NCBI GenBank assembly: GCA_024710825.1
Contig: JANJUA010000061.1
Coordinates: 1 to 10,464 of the forward strand
DNA: 10,464 nt
Source of the DNA: Solirubrobacteraceae bacterium
GTDB taxonomy: Bacteria; Actinomycetota; Thermoleophilia; Solirubrobacterales; Solirubrobacteraceae
Reading direction: 5' to 3'
This document shows positions 1 through 8,065 of the stretch, one piece after another. The position numbers and the translations under genes are program-made. Below the pieces are notes generated by a model. It did no database searches. It saw only the letters and a list, made by a program, of their open reading frames with translations, and had not been told where the DNA came from. Within the stretch, counting starts at the first letter, position 1, and the number at the start of each line of letters is the position of its first letter.

Positions 1-204
1 GATGCCGTTGACCATCGCCGCGGTCTGGTCCTTCGAAGCGCCCTGCAGCGGGAGCGAGGAGTAGATGTTGACGGTCTCGCCGCCACCACCGCCGCCGCTC
101 GTGCCGGTGCCCGCGGGGCCGCCCTCGTCGTCGTCCCCGCACGCGGCCAGGCCGAGAGCGAGCGCACCGATGCAGACGGCAAGCGCCAGTCGATGAAGAC
201 TCAC
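1..204 (-). CDS. LivK-type substrate-binding lipoprotein, N-terminal part (cut by window edge)
   Basis: Only the first 68 residues are visible; the gene runs off the left end of the window. The start is GTG at 204, preceded by GGAGGG at 210-215 with a 5-base spacer, which decides the start. The N-terminus is a lipoprotein signal: MSLHRLALAV, a hydrophobic stretch, then lipobox LAAC with the lipidated Cys at residue 22. An acidic and glycine-rich linker follows (about residues 23-43), then mature sequence with NIYSSLPLQG at 46-55. That motif is nearly the same as IYSSLPLQG in the lipoprotein at 306-1457, so the two are paralogues. By family (periplasmic-binding fold of branched-chain-amino-acid ABC transporters) it should bind a small ligand outside the membrane. 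The ligand is unknown and no permease or ATPase is visible. It could also feed a sensor rather than a transporter. Confidence 0.85.
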   Translation of the reverse strand, partial: MSLHRLALAVCIGALALGLAACGDDDEGGPAGTGTSGGGGGGETVNIYSSLPLQGASKDQTAAMVNGI

Positions 205-209
205 AATTT

Positions 210-215
210 CCCTCC
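210..215 (-). promoter_or_regulatory. Shine-Dalgarno for the lipoprotein starting at 204
   Basis: GGAGGG on the minus strand, 5 bases before GTG at 204. It is one of the best ribosome binding sites in the window and supports an independently translated gene. Confidence 0.75.
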
Positions 216-245
216 AGAGTGTGAGTGAAGCCGATGTGCGGCGGC

Positions 246-275
246 ATCCTACGCTCACCGGAGGCCGGGGAGCAA
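246..275 (-). promoter_or_regulatory. Possible promoter of the lipoprotein starting at 204
   Basis: The 101-bp gap 205-305 is the largest in the window. On the minus strand it carries TAGGAT at 251-246, which fits a TANNNT -10 element. TTGCTC lies at 275-270, 18 bases upstream, a partial match to TTGACA. The implied leader is about 40 bases and contains the GGAGGG site. The match is modest and other arrangements are possible. I see no hairpin plus T-run that would end transcription from the gene before it, so readthrough is also possible. Confidence 0.3.
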
Positions 276-305
276 CGACGAACCGACACCATCGACGGAT
301 ATGTG

Positions 306-1457
306 CTATGTGGCGGGCAGGCGACGCTCCAGCCGCAGGCCGTCCGGGCCCGGCTGCCAGAGGGCGAGATCCTCGGCGGGACGGGGCAGCGCGAGATAGC
401 TCTCGGTGACCGCCGTGCGGTCGTTGCCGTTCTCGCCCGCCGCCTCGATCGCCTCCAGGACGCGGCGCATGGCCGTGTGCCCGTACTGCGCCCACGGACC
501 CGGCTGGCGTCCGAACTCCTCGGCGAAGCGCTCCGCGAAGCCCGTCGACGGCGGAGGCGGCCCGACGATCGTCGTCGCCTCCGCGACCGGTGCGAGCGCC
601 CGGGCCAGCTCCGCGTCGGCCAGGCCCATCGGCAGCACGAAGCGCAGAGCCGGGTCGGCGGCGCGCAGGGCCTCCAGCAGGCTGGCCGGCTCGTCCACGA
701 TCGTCCCGGCGAACGCCACGCACCGCGCGCCCGCGTCGACGACCGCCTGGGCCGCGTCCGCGTGCGCCTCCAGCTCCGGGTCGGCGCGGACCTGCTCCGT
801 GTGCGCCACCCTCACCCCGCGGCGCGCGAGCACGTCGGCGACGAGCTCGCCCAGGCTGACCTCGAACGCGCTCTCCGCGGTCAGCACCGCCGCGCGCCGG
901 CAGCCGTGCTCGTCCAGCACGGCGGCCATCGCCGCCGCCTGGGCGGCGTCCGGCGGCGGGATGCGCGCGTAGGTGCGCGCCCCGGACGGCTCGTACTTCT
1001 CGGGCTCGCCCGTCCCCGCGCCGCGTCCGCCGGTGAAGCCGTCGTAGCTCGTCCCGGGACTGACCTGGAGCACTCCCGCGGCGTTCGTCGTGGGCAGCGA
1101 GAGCGCCGTGGCGCCCGCCTCGAAGTCCCCGAGGTAGGCGATCGTCGTCACGTCGGCGGCGGCGGCGCGGGCCGCGTCCACCGTCTCGTCGGGCTTCCAG
1201 CCGCCCTCGGGCCCGGCGTCGTCGAGCGAGCGGTAGCTGATCGTCAGCGGGCCGATCCTGCCGCCGGAGGCGGCGAGCGCGAGCTTCTCGCCGTCGACGA
1301 TGTCACGCGAGCGCTCGGCGCCCGGCCCCTGGAGCGGCAGCGACGAGTAGATCGTCAGCGCGTCGTCGGGCGTCTCGGTCTCCTCGGGCGTCGAGCCGCC
1401 GCAGCCGGCGACCAGCGCCGCGAGCACGAGCGCGCAGGACAGGACCCGGAGACGCAC
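306..1457 (-). CDS. LivK-type substrate-binding lipoprotein (periplasmic-binding fold)
   Basis: This 383-residue protein starts at GTG 1457. Residues 1-19 form a lipoprotein signal ending in lipobox VAGC (Cys19), then a short acidic linker (STPEETETPDD). The mature domain begins with LTIYSSLPLQG and ends with a YGHTAMRRVLEAIEAAG segment, as in branched-chain-amino-acid binding proteins of ABC transporters (LivJ/LivK type). The length is normal for the family. Two mature cysteines (in EHGCRRAAV and GARCVAF) could form a disulfide. The start has no clear Shine-Dalgarno and lies 14 bases after the small membrane gene, so it is probably read from the trp transcript. The shared IYSSLPLQG motif marks it as a paralogue of the lipoprotein starting at 204. 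The ligand is unknown. The trp context makes an aromatic amino acid or precursor attractive, but nothing in the sequence proves it. Confidence 0.88.
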   Translation of the reverse strand: MRLRVLSCALVLAALVAGCGGSTPEETETPDDALTIYSSLPLQGPGAERSRDIVDGEKLALAASGGRIGPLTISYRSLDDAGPEGGWKPDETVDAARAAAADVTTIAYLGDFEAGATALSLPTTNAAGVLQVSPGTSYDGFTGGRGAGTGEPEKYEPSGARTYARIPPPDAAQAAAMAAVLDEHGCRRAAVLTAESAFEVSLGELVADVLARRGVRVAHTEQVRADPELEAHADAAQAVVDAGARCVAFAGTIVDEPASLLEALRAADPALRFVLPMGLADAELARALAPVAEATTIVGPPPPSTGFAERFAEEFGRQPGPWAQYGHTAMRRVLEAIEAAGENGNDRTAVTESYLALPRPAEDLALWQPGPDGLRLERRLPAT

Positions 1458-1471
1458 GGCGGGAGCCGGCG

Positions 1472-1636
1472 CTACGACGGGTCGCGCGGGCCCGACGACG
1501 GGAGGATGATCTTCACCGTGGCCGCCACGATCGCGATGAGCACGGTCAGCATGAACGCGTCGAAGGACTTGGCCCCGATGGACCAGAGGACGAGCCAGAG
1601 GCAGAGGCCGGCGGTGATTGCAAGGGTCAGGAACAT
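1472..1636 (-). CDS. Small two-helix membrane protein of unknown function
   Basis: A 54-codon gene from ATG at 1636 to TAG at 1474-1472. It begins MFLTLAITAG and has two hydrophobic segments, roughly residues 3-21 (rich in Leu and Trp) and 28-45 (FMLTVLIAIV onward). A short loop AKSFDAF separates them, and a polar tail PSSGPRDPS ends it. It starts 12 bases after the trpA stop and ends 14 bases before the next lipoprotein gene. A weak AGGATGG site overlapping the trpA stop could serve as ribosome binding site. The hydrophobic pattern in a snug gap makes a real gene likely, but I do not recognise the family. It is far shorter than the roughly 200-residue trp-operon membrane protein known from some actinobacteria. 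A role in the envelope, in transport with the next lipoprotein, or as a regulator is open. Confidence 0.7.
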   Translation of the reverse strand: MFLTLAITAGLCLWLVLWSIGAKSFDAFMLTVLIAIVAATVKIILPSSGPRDPS

Positions 1637-1648
1637 GCGGTCGCCATC

Positions 1649-2431
1649 CTATCCGACGAGCCCGTCGGCCAGCTCACCCACGACCCGCCCGACGGCGGCC
1701 GCCGGGTCGTCGGACTCCGCCGCCTCCCGGACCAGGCGCGAGCCGACGATGACGCCGTCCGCCCCGGCGTCGGCGGCGCGCGCGGCCTGCTCGGCGTTCG
1801 AGATGCCGAAGCCGAGCGCGACGGGCACCTCCGTGGCCGCCGACGCCCGGCCGACGATCGTCGCGTAGTCGACGCCGACGCGCTCGCCGGTGATCCCGGT
1901 GACCGAGACGGTGTAGAGGAAGCCGCGGGCGCGCGCCCCTATCTCGCGCAGGCGCTCGTCGGGGGTGGTGGGCGCGACGAGCGGCACCAGCGCGAGCCCG
2001 GCGGCGTCGCACGCCTCCAGCAGCGGGCCGGCCTCCTCCATCGGCACGTCGGGCACGATGAGCCCGGCGGCGCCCGCGTCGGCGGCCTGGCGCACGAAGC
2101 GGTCGACGCCACGCGCCAGCACGATGTTCACGTACGTCATGAGCACGACGGGGGCACGCGGGGCGAGCGCCTCCGCCACGGCGAGGACGTCGTCGGTGGT
2201 CGTCCCCGCCCGCAGCGCGGCGGTGCCGGCCGCGGCGATCACGGGCCCGTCGGCCAGCGGGTCCGAGAACGGGATCCCGAGCTCGAGCAGGTCGGCGCCC
2301 GCGTCGATGCACGCGTCGCCGATCGCGCGCGAGGTCGCCGGGTCCGGAAAGCCGCCCATGAGGTACGGCATGAGCGCGGCGCGCTTGTCGGCGCCCGCGA
2401 ACGCCGCGGCGATGTGCTCGACACCGGTCAC
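1649..2431 (-). CDS. trpA: Tryptophan synthase alpha chain
   Basis: The alpha subunit splits indole-3-glycerol phosphate to indole and glyceraldehyde 3-phosphate and passes indole to TrpB. The 260-residue TIM-barrel protein has the signature LELGIPFSDPLADGP. Its Glu50 and Asp61 correspond to the catalytic Glu49 and Asp60 of the enteric enzyme. PDVPMEE at 127-133 and the phosphate-binding region GFGISNAEQA (208-217) with VGSRLV (229-234) are also present. The start is GTG at 2431, 35 bases after the trpB stop, giving the N-terminus VTGVEHIAAAF, which aligns with normal TrpA starts. The ribosome binding site is weak (GGTGG). The reading frame stays open upstream through trpB, but that part does not look like TrpA. 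Length and motifs are normal. Confidence 0.96.
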   Translation of the reverse strand: MTGVEHIAAAFAGADKRAALMPYLMGGFPDPATSRAIGDACIDAGADLLELGIPFSDPLADGPVIAAAGTAALRAGTTTDDVLAVAEALAPRAPVVLMTYVNIVLARGVDRFVRQAADAGAAGLIVPDVPMEEAGPLLEACDAAGLALVPLVAPTTPDERLREIGARARGFLYTVSVTGITGERVGVDYATIVGRASAATEVPVALGFGISNAEQAARAADAGADGVIVGSRLVREAAESDDPAAAVGRVVGELADGLVG

Positions 2432-2466
2432 GGGCGGCCACCGTGGATGGTCGGGAGATGGGCCAC

Positions 2467-3636
2467 TTACTCGATCCCCAGCCGGTCGAGCGCCTCGGCG
2501 AGGTCCTTGTCGCCGCGGCCGGAGAGGCAGACGAGGTCGAGCTCGCCGTCGCTCTGCGCGAGCACCCACGCGACCGCGTGCGCGGACTCCAGCGCCGGGA
2601 TGATGCCCTCGAGCTCGGACAGCGTTCGGAACGCCTGGAGCGCCTGCTCGTCGGTGACCGCGTCGTAGCGTGCGCGGCCCGTGTCGCGCAGGTGGGCGTG
2701 CTGCGGTCCCGCGCCCGGGTAGTCGAGGCCCGCCGAGATCGAGTGCGCCTCGAGGATCTGGCCGTCCTCGGTCTGCATGATCGCCGACATCGCACCGTGC
2801 AGCACTCCCGCCGGGCCGCCCACGGTCAGCGGGGCGCCGTGCCGGCCGGTGGTGAGGCCGTCGCCGCCCGCCTCGACGCCGACCAGCTCGACGCCGTCGT
2901 CGTCGAGGAACGCGGCGAACGCGCCCAGCGCGTTGGAGCCGCCGCCGACGCAGGCCACCACCCGGCCGGGCAGCCGCCCGTGGCGCTCGAGCACCTCGGC
3001 GCGCGCCTCGTCGCCGATCCGCCGCTGGAGGTCGCGCACCATCGCGGGATACGGCGCCGGCCCGACGACCGAGCCGATCACGTAGTAGGTCGTCTCGACG
3101 TTCGTGACCCAGTCGCGGATCGCCTCCGAGGTCGCCTCCTTCAGCGTCCGGGCGCCCGCGTCGACCGGCTCGACGTGGGCGCCGAGCAGCCGCATCCGCA
3201 GCACGTTCTGGCGCTGGCGGCGCATGTCCTCGGTGCCCATGAAGACGACGCACTCGATGCCGAGCAGCGCGCAGGCGGTGGCCGTGGCGACGCCATGCGA
3301 CCCCGCGCCCGTCTCGGCGATGATCCGCCGCTTGCCCATGCGGCGGGCCAGGAGCGTCTGTCCCAGCGCGTTGTTGAGCTTGTGGGACCCCGTGTGCATG
3401 AGATCCTCGCGCTTGAGCAGGACCGTCCGCCCGACGCGCTCGGACAGCCGATGCGCCTCGTAGATCGGCGTCGGCCGGCCGCAGTAGTCGCGCAGCAGCG
3501 CGTCGAGCTCGGCGTGGTAGGCGCCATCTCCGCGCGCGGCCAGCCAGGCGGCCTCGAGCTCGGCGAGCGCGGGCATCAGCGTCTCGGGGACGTACCGGCC
3601 GCCGTAGGACCCGAAGCGGTGCTCGACGGCGCTCAT
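2467..3636 (-). CDS. trpB: Tryptophan synthase beta chain
   Basis: The PLP enzyme joins indole to serine to give tryptophan. The 389-residue protein starts [13 protein letters not shown] near its N-terminus, the TrpB1 (complex-forming) type. PLP Lys86 lies in HTGSHKLNN, catalytic Glu108 in AETGAG, the phosphate-cup GGGSN is at 231-235, Asp305 lies in SAGLDYPG, and Ser372 in LSGRGDKD. The ATG at 3636 overlaps the trpF stop as ATGA, so translation is probably coupled. Two conserved positions differ: the usual AETGAGQHG reads AETGAGSHG (Ser113, equivalent to Gln114 of the Salmonella enzyme), and the usual GPHPYP reads GPAPYP (192-197). All catalytic residues remain, and trpA follows directly, so I expect an active alpha-beta complex. 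Confidence 0.97.
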   Translation of the reverse strand: MSAVEHRFGSYGGRYVPETLMPALAELEAAWLAARGDGAYHAELDALLRDYCGRPTPIYEAHRLSERVGRTVLLKREDLMHTGSHKLNNALGQTLLARRMGKRRIIAETGAGSHGVATATACALLGIECVVFMGTEDMRRQRQNVLRMRLLGAHVEPVDAGARTLKEATSEAIRDWVTNVETTYYVIGSVVGPAPYPAMVRDLQRRIGDEARAEVLERHGRLPGRVVACVGGGSNALGAFAAFLDDDGVELVGVEAGGDGLTTGRHGAPLTVGGPAGVLHGAMSAIMQTEDGQILEAHSISAGLDYPGAGPQHAHLRDTGRARYDAVTDEQALQAFRTLSELEGIIPALESAHAVAWVLAQSDGELDLVCLSGRGDKDLAEALDRLGIE

Positions 3637-4262
3637 CCGGCGGTGACCTCGGCGCCGCGTACCGCGGCGAAGAACGCCGCCAGGCGCTCGGGGTCCTTGC
3701 GACCGGGCTCGTCGCCCTCGGTCCCGCCGGCGACGTCGACGGCGAACGGGGCGGCGACGTCGATCCCCTCTGTGACGTTCTCGGCCGTCAGCCCGCCCGC
3801 GAGGATCAGCGGCACGTCCGCCCGCCGCGCGCGCAGCAGCGCCGGGTCCACCGTGCGGCCGCTGGCCTCGCCGTCGACGAGGTGGAAGTCGGCGCTGCGG
3901 AACCCGTCGAGCGCGCGCACGTCGCCCGCGTCGCGGACCCGCGCCGCCTTGATGACCTTGGCGCCCGTGCGGCGGGCGACCTCCGCCGCGAACGCCGGCC
4001 CCTCGTCGCCGTGGAGCTGGACGAGGTCGAAGCCGACGCGGTCGTGCAGCCGCGCGATCGCGTCGAGCGGGTGGTTGAGGAACACCCCGGCGACGAGCGT
4101 GCGGCGGCGCACCGCGGCGGCGATCCGCTCGGCCTCCGCCGGCGCGCAGGAGCGCGGCGAGGGGCGATGGAAGATGACGCCGATCGCCCACGCGCCGTGC
4201 TCGGCGGCGAGCTCGGCGTCGGCGACGGAGGTGATGCCGCAGATCTTGACGTTCGGGGCCAC
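3633..4262 (-). CDS. trpF: Phosphoribosylanthranilate isomerase
   Basis: TrpF converts phosphoribosylanthranilate to CdRP by an Amadori rearrangement. The 209-residue TIM barrel has the general-base Cys8 in [18 protein letters not shown] at 28-38, QLHGDE at 82-87, the general-acid Asp130 in [11 protein letters not shown] and [10 protein letters not shown] at 154-163. The C-terminal phosphate loop reads [16 protein letters not shown] rather than the usual VDVSSGVE-type sequence. I chose GTG at 4262 because it gives [10 protein letters not shown], matching family N-termini, with GGGG just upstream. The frame is open further upstream into trpC but has no good start there. It lies 38 bases after trpC and overlaps trpB by 4 bases. 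TrpF and TrpC are separate genes here, not fused as in enterics. Confidence 0.95.
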   Translation of the reverse strand: MAPNVKICGITSVADAELAAEHGAWAIGVIFHRPSPRSCAPAEAERIAAAVRRRTLVAGVFLNHPLDAIARLHDRVGFDLVQLHGDEGPAFAAEVARRTGAKVIKAARVRDAGDVRALDGFRSADFHLVDGEASGRTVDPALLRARRADVPLILAGGLTAENVTEGIDVAAPFAVDVAGGTEGDEPGRKDPERLAAFFAAVRGAEVTAG

Positions 4263-4300
4263 GCGCCCCAGTATCGCAACCTCGAGCGCCCGCCCGGCCC

Positions 4301-5101
4301 CTACAGCACCTCGTCGGCGGGGTCCGCGCCGCCGCAGAGCTCGCGCAGCGCGACCTCGGGATCGTCGGCGCGCATGAGCAGCTCGCCCACGAGCACGGCG
4401 TCGATGCCGACCCGCTCGAGCTCCGCGAGCTGCTCGCTGGACCACAGGCCCGACTCGGAGACGACGATCTTGCCCGCGGGCACGTCCGTGAGCAGGTCGA
4501 ACGTCCGGTTCAGGTCGACCGTGAAGTCCGTGAGATCGCGGTTGTTGATGCCGATGACGTCGGCGTCGACCTCCAGCGCGCGGTCGAGCTCCTCCTCGTC
4601 GTGGACCTCGACGAGCACGTCGAGGTCGATCGCCCGGGCCTCGGCGTAGAGGCGGGCGAGGTCGTCGAACTCGAGCGCCGCGACGATCAGCAGCAGCGCG
4701 TCGGCGCCGGCCGCGGCGGTCTCGTAGACCTGGTACGGGTCGACGATGAAGTCCTTGCGCAGGATCGGCAGGCTCGAGACCCGGCGGGCCTCCCGCAGGT
4801 CGTCGAGCGACCCGCCGAAGTGCTGTTCCTCGGTCAGCACGGACAGCGCGGCCGCCCCGCCGCGCTCGTAGGCGCAGACGATCTCCTGGACGGTCGACCC
4901 GGCGCGGATCTCCCCCGCCGACGGCGAGCGGCGCTTGTGCTCGGCGATGACCGAGACCCCGGGGCCCGTGAGCGCCTCGGAGAACGGGCGGTCCTCGCGC
5001 GGCGTCGCGAGCTGCGCCTCCAGCTCGGACAGCGGCACGTCGCGCCGGCGCCGCTCGACGTCCTGGCGCGTGGTGTCGACGATGCGGTTCAGGACGCTCA
5101 T
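4301..5101 (-). CDS. trpC: Indole-3-glycerol phosphate synthase
   Basis: TrpC closes the indole ring, turning CdRP into indole-3-glycerol phosphate with loss of CO2 and water. The 266-residue TIM barrel shows the full catalytic set: Glu54 and Lys56 in [10 protein letters not shown], Lys116 in ILRKDFIVD, Glu165 in [10 protein letters not shown], Asn187 in GINNRDL, and the SESGL segment at 215-219. The substrate-binding stretch [10 protein letters not shown] is at 89-98. The ATG at 5101 overlaps the trpD stop as ATGA; no Shine-Dalgarno is seen, so initiation probably depends on ribosomes finishing trpD. Length is normal for a monofunctional TrpC. Confidence 0.97.
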   Translation of the reverse strand: MSVLNRIVDTTRQDVERRRRDVPLSELEAQLATPREDRPFSEALTGPGVSVIAEHKRRSPSAGEIRAGSTVQEIVCAYERGGAAALSVLTEEQHFGGSLDDLREARRVSSLPILRKDFIVDPYQVYETAAAGADALLLIVAALEFDDLARLYAEARAIDLDVLVEVHDEEELDRALEVDADVIGINNRDLTDFTVDLNRTFDLLTDVPAGKIVVSESGLWSSEQLAELERVGIDAVLVGELLMRADDPEVALRELCGGADPADEVL

Positions 5102-6113
5102 CGCTTGGGGGCCAGCTCGTGCGTGAGGTCGACGAAGCGGGCCAGCGTCTCCCGCGCGGCGCCCGAGTCGACCGCCTCCTGGGCGGCTCGGACCCCAGCG
5201 ACGATGGACTCCGCGCGCCCGGCGACGTAGATGGCCGCGCCCGCGTTGAGGACCGCGATGTCGCGGCGCGGGCCGGTCTCTCCGGCGAGCACCGCCCGCG
5301 CCGTGGCCGCGTTGGCCTCAGGCGCTCCGCCGGCCACGTCCTCGAAGGTCCCGGCGGGCAGCCCGACGTCGGCCGGCGTCAGCGTGTACGCCCTCCGCTC
5401 GAGGCCCTCCACCTCCACGACGTGCGTGACACCGGACGTGCTCATCTCGTCGAGGCCATCCTCGCTGGACACTAGCAAGGCCCGCTCGACTCCCAGGATG
5501 CTCAGCGCGCCCGCCATCCGGTCGAGATGGTCGAGCTCCGGCACGCCGACCACCTGGCGCCGCGCGCCCGCGGGGTTCGTCAGCGGACCGAGCAGGTTGA
5601 ACACGGTGCGCACCGCCAGATCGCGGCGGACGGGGATGACGTAGCGCGTCGCCTGGTGGTGCGACGGCGCGAACAGGAACCCGAAGCCGACCTCGTCGAT
5701 GCAGCGGCCCACCGCGACGGGATCGAGGTCGATCCGCGCGCCGAGCGCCTCGAGCACGTCGGCGGAGCCCGACAGCGACGTCGCCGAGCGGTTGCCGTGC
5801 TTGGCCACCGCGCAGCCGGCGCCCGCCGCGATCAGCGCGGCGGTCGTCGAGACGTTGAACGTGCGCCGGCCGCCTCCGGTGCCGCAGGTGTCGACGATGT
5901 CGTCGCGGCGCGTGGCCACCGGCGTGGCGAACGAGCGCATCGTGCGCGCCAGCCCCGCGAGCTCCTCCTCGGTCTCCCCCTTCGTGCGCAGGGCGATCAG
6001 GAAGCCGGCGATCTGCGACTCGGTGGCCTCGCCGGCCATGATCGTGGCGAGGACGTCGGCGGTCTCGTCGACCGACAGGTCTCGGCGCGAGGCCAGCGCG
6101 TCGATCGCGCGCG

Positions 6114-6132
<19 letters not shown>
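5098..6132 (-). CDS. trpD: Anthranilate phosphoribosyltransferase
   Basis: TrpD transfers phosphoribose from PRPP to anthranilate. The 344-residue protein has the N-terminal helical region, the PRPP loop CGTGGGRRTFNVST (83-96), KHGNRSATSLSGSADVLEALG-type sequence from 111, GPLTNPAG at 182-189, and the metal-binding Asp-Glu pair at 228-229 in GLDEMSTSG. Start GTG at 6132 overlaps the end of trpG by 19 bases and gives VRDDRLTRAIDALAS, a normal TrpD N-terminus. No clear ribosome binding site is seen, so coupling to trpG is likely. The PRPP loop is unusual: most TrpD proteins read CGTGGDG followed by two residues and TFN, whereas here the Asp is Gly and the loop is one residue shorter. I confirmed that stretch on the DNA. 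Confidence 0.96.
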
Positions 6133-6685
<553 letters not shown>

Positions 6686-6689
<4 letters not shown>

Positions 6690-8065
6690 GCCCAGTCCTC
6701 CTGCGCGAAGGCCAGCTCGATCGCCTGCTTGACCGCCCTGGACTTCGCCTCGGACTCGCGGAACTCGTAGTCGGGCTTGGCGTCGGCGACGGTGCCGCCG
6801 CCGGCCTGGATGTGCGCCGTCCCGTCCTTGACGACCACGGTGCGGATGTGGATGCAGGTGTCGAGGTCGCCGGTGTAGCTGAGGTAGCCGATCGCGCCGC
6901 CGTAGCCGCCGCGCTTGACCGGCTCGAGCTCGTCGATGATCTGCATGGCGCGCACCTTGGGGGCGCCCGACAGCGTGCCGGCCGGCAGGACGGAGCGCAG
7001 CGCGTCCATCGCGCTGAGCTCCTCGCGCAGCTCCCCCGACACGCTGGAGACGATGTGCATCACGTGGGAGTAGGTCTCGACGGCCATGAACTCGTCGACC
7101 CGCACGGTGCCGTAGTCGCACACGCGGCCGAGGTCGTTGCGGCCGAGGTCGACGAGCATCACGTGCTCGGCGCGCTCCTTCTCGTCGGCGAGCAGCTCGG
7201 CCGCGATCCGCTCGTCCTCGGCGAGGTCCCCGCCGCGCGGCCGGGTGCCGGCGATCGGCCGCGTGGAGATCCGGCGGCCGGTCACGGTGAGCCGCGGCTC
7301 CGGCGACGCGCCCGCCACCTGGAAGTCGCCGAAGTCGAGGAAGTACATGTACGGCGACGGGTTGACCGCCCGCAGGCCGCGGTAGATCGAGAAGGCGTCC
7401 TTCTCCACGGGCGCGCTCCAGCGCTGCGACGGCACGACCTGGAAGGCGTCGCCCGCGTGGACGTACTCCACGATTCGCGCCACGTTGGCCTCGAACCGCT
7501 CGCGCGGCATGTTCGCCCGCCACTCGGGGGCGGGCCGCGCGGACGCGCCCACCGGCGCCGGGACCGGGCCGGCCAGCCGCTGGCGGACCTCCTCGATCAC
7601 GCCGCGGTCGCCGCCCATCGCCACGACGGTGATCGTGTGCTTGAGGTGGTCGAACGCGACGAGCACGTCCGTGAGCATCAGCGCCATGTCGGGCAGCCCG
7701 AGCGGGTCGGGGTTCGGCGGTCCCAGCGGCTCCACCGTCCGGACGAGGTCGTAGCCGAAGAAGCCCACCGCGCCGCCGGCGAACGGCGGCAGGTCCGGGT
7801 GCGGCGCGACCCGCGTGCGCCCGACCTCCTCGGCCGCCAGCGCATACGGGTCGCCCGGGTCGCCGAGCGACCAGCGCAGCACCTTGCTGGGCCGGAAGCC
7901 GATGAACGACCAGCGCCCGACCCGCTGGCCCTGCTCGGCCGACTCCAGCAGGAACGCCGGCCCGTCGCCGCGCAGCTTCAAGAACGCCGACACCGGCGTC
8001 TCGCAGTCGGCGATGAACGTGTGGGTGAGCGGCGTGACGACGGCTCGGTCAGCGCCGACGGTCAT
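6686..8065 (-). CDS. trpE: Anthranilate synthase component I
   Basis: TrpE makes anthranilate from chorismate using ammonia from TrpG and is the committed step. The 459-residue protein carries the N-terminal LLES motif (39-42) linked to tryptophan feedback inhibition. The chorismate-binding domain follows: FQVVPSQR at 208-215, NPSPYMYFL at 235-243, [10 protein letters not shown] at 269-278, [10 protein letters not shown] at 306-315, [10 protein letters not shown] at 361-370 and GGYGGAIGY at 386-394. ATG at 8065 overlaps hisIE by 17 bases and has AGGAGG 6 bases upstream, which fixes the start. The LLES motif together with adjacent trpG and trpD argues for TrpE rather than PabB or a salicylate synthase. 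The intact motif suggests the enzyme is still inhibited by tryptophan. Confidence 0.97.
6697..6702 (-). promoter_or_regulatory. Shine-Dalgarno for trpG
   Basis: AGGAGG on the minus strand, inside the end of trpE, 7 bases before ATG at 6689. It allows independent as well as coupled initiation of trpG. Confidence 0.75.

Noticed and set aside
205..305. Terminator between the two lipoprotein genes
   Set aside because: There is a short imperfect CCGG repeat but no stable stem with a T-run.
1472..1636. Small gene as the known actinobacterial trp-operon membrane protein
   Set aside because: That family is about 200 residues with more helices; this protein has 54 residues and two helices.
225..1868. 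Long plus-strand open frame opposite the lipoprotein, small membrane gene and trpA end
   Set aside because: Its translation is Arg-, Ala- and Gly-rich low-complexity sequence and it is antisense to well-supported genes. Such frames are expected in GC-rich DNA.
4263..4300. Internal promoter ahead of trpF: GATACT at 4275-4270, 7 bases before the GTG
   Set aside because: The spacing resembles a leaderless promoter, but the hexamer is only a partial match, there is no -35 and a GGGG ribosome site is a simpler explanation.
2443..4377. Long plus-strand open frame (644 codons) opposite trpB and trpF
   Set aside because: Antisense to three genes with intact catalytic motifs; no recognisable domain and biased composition.
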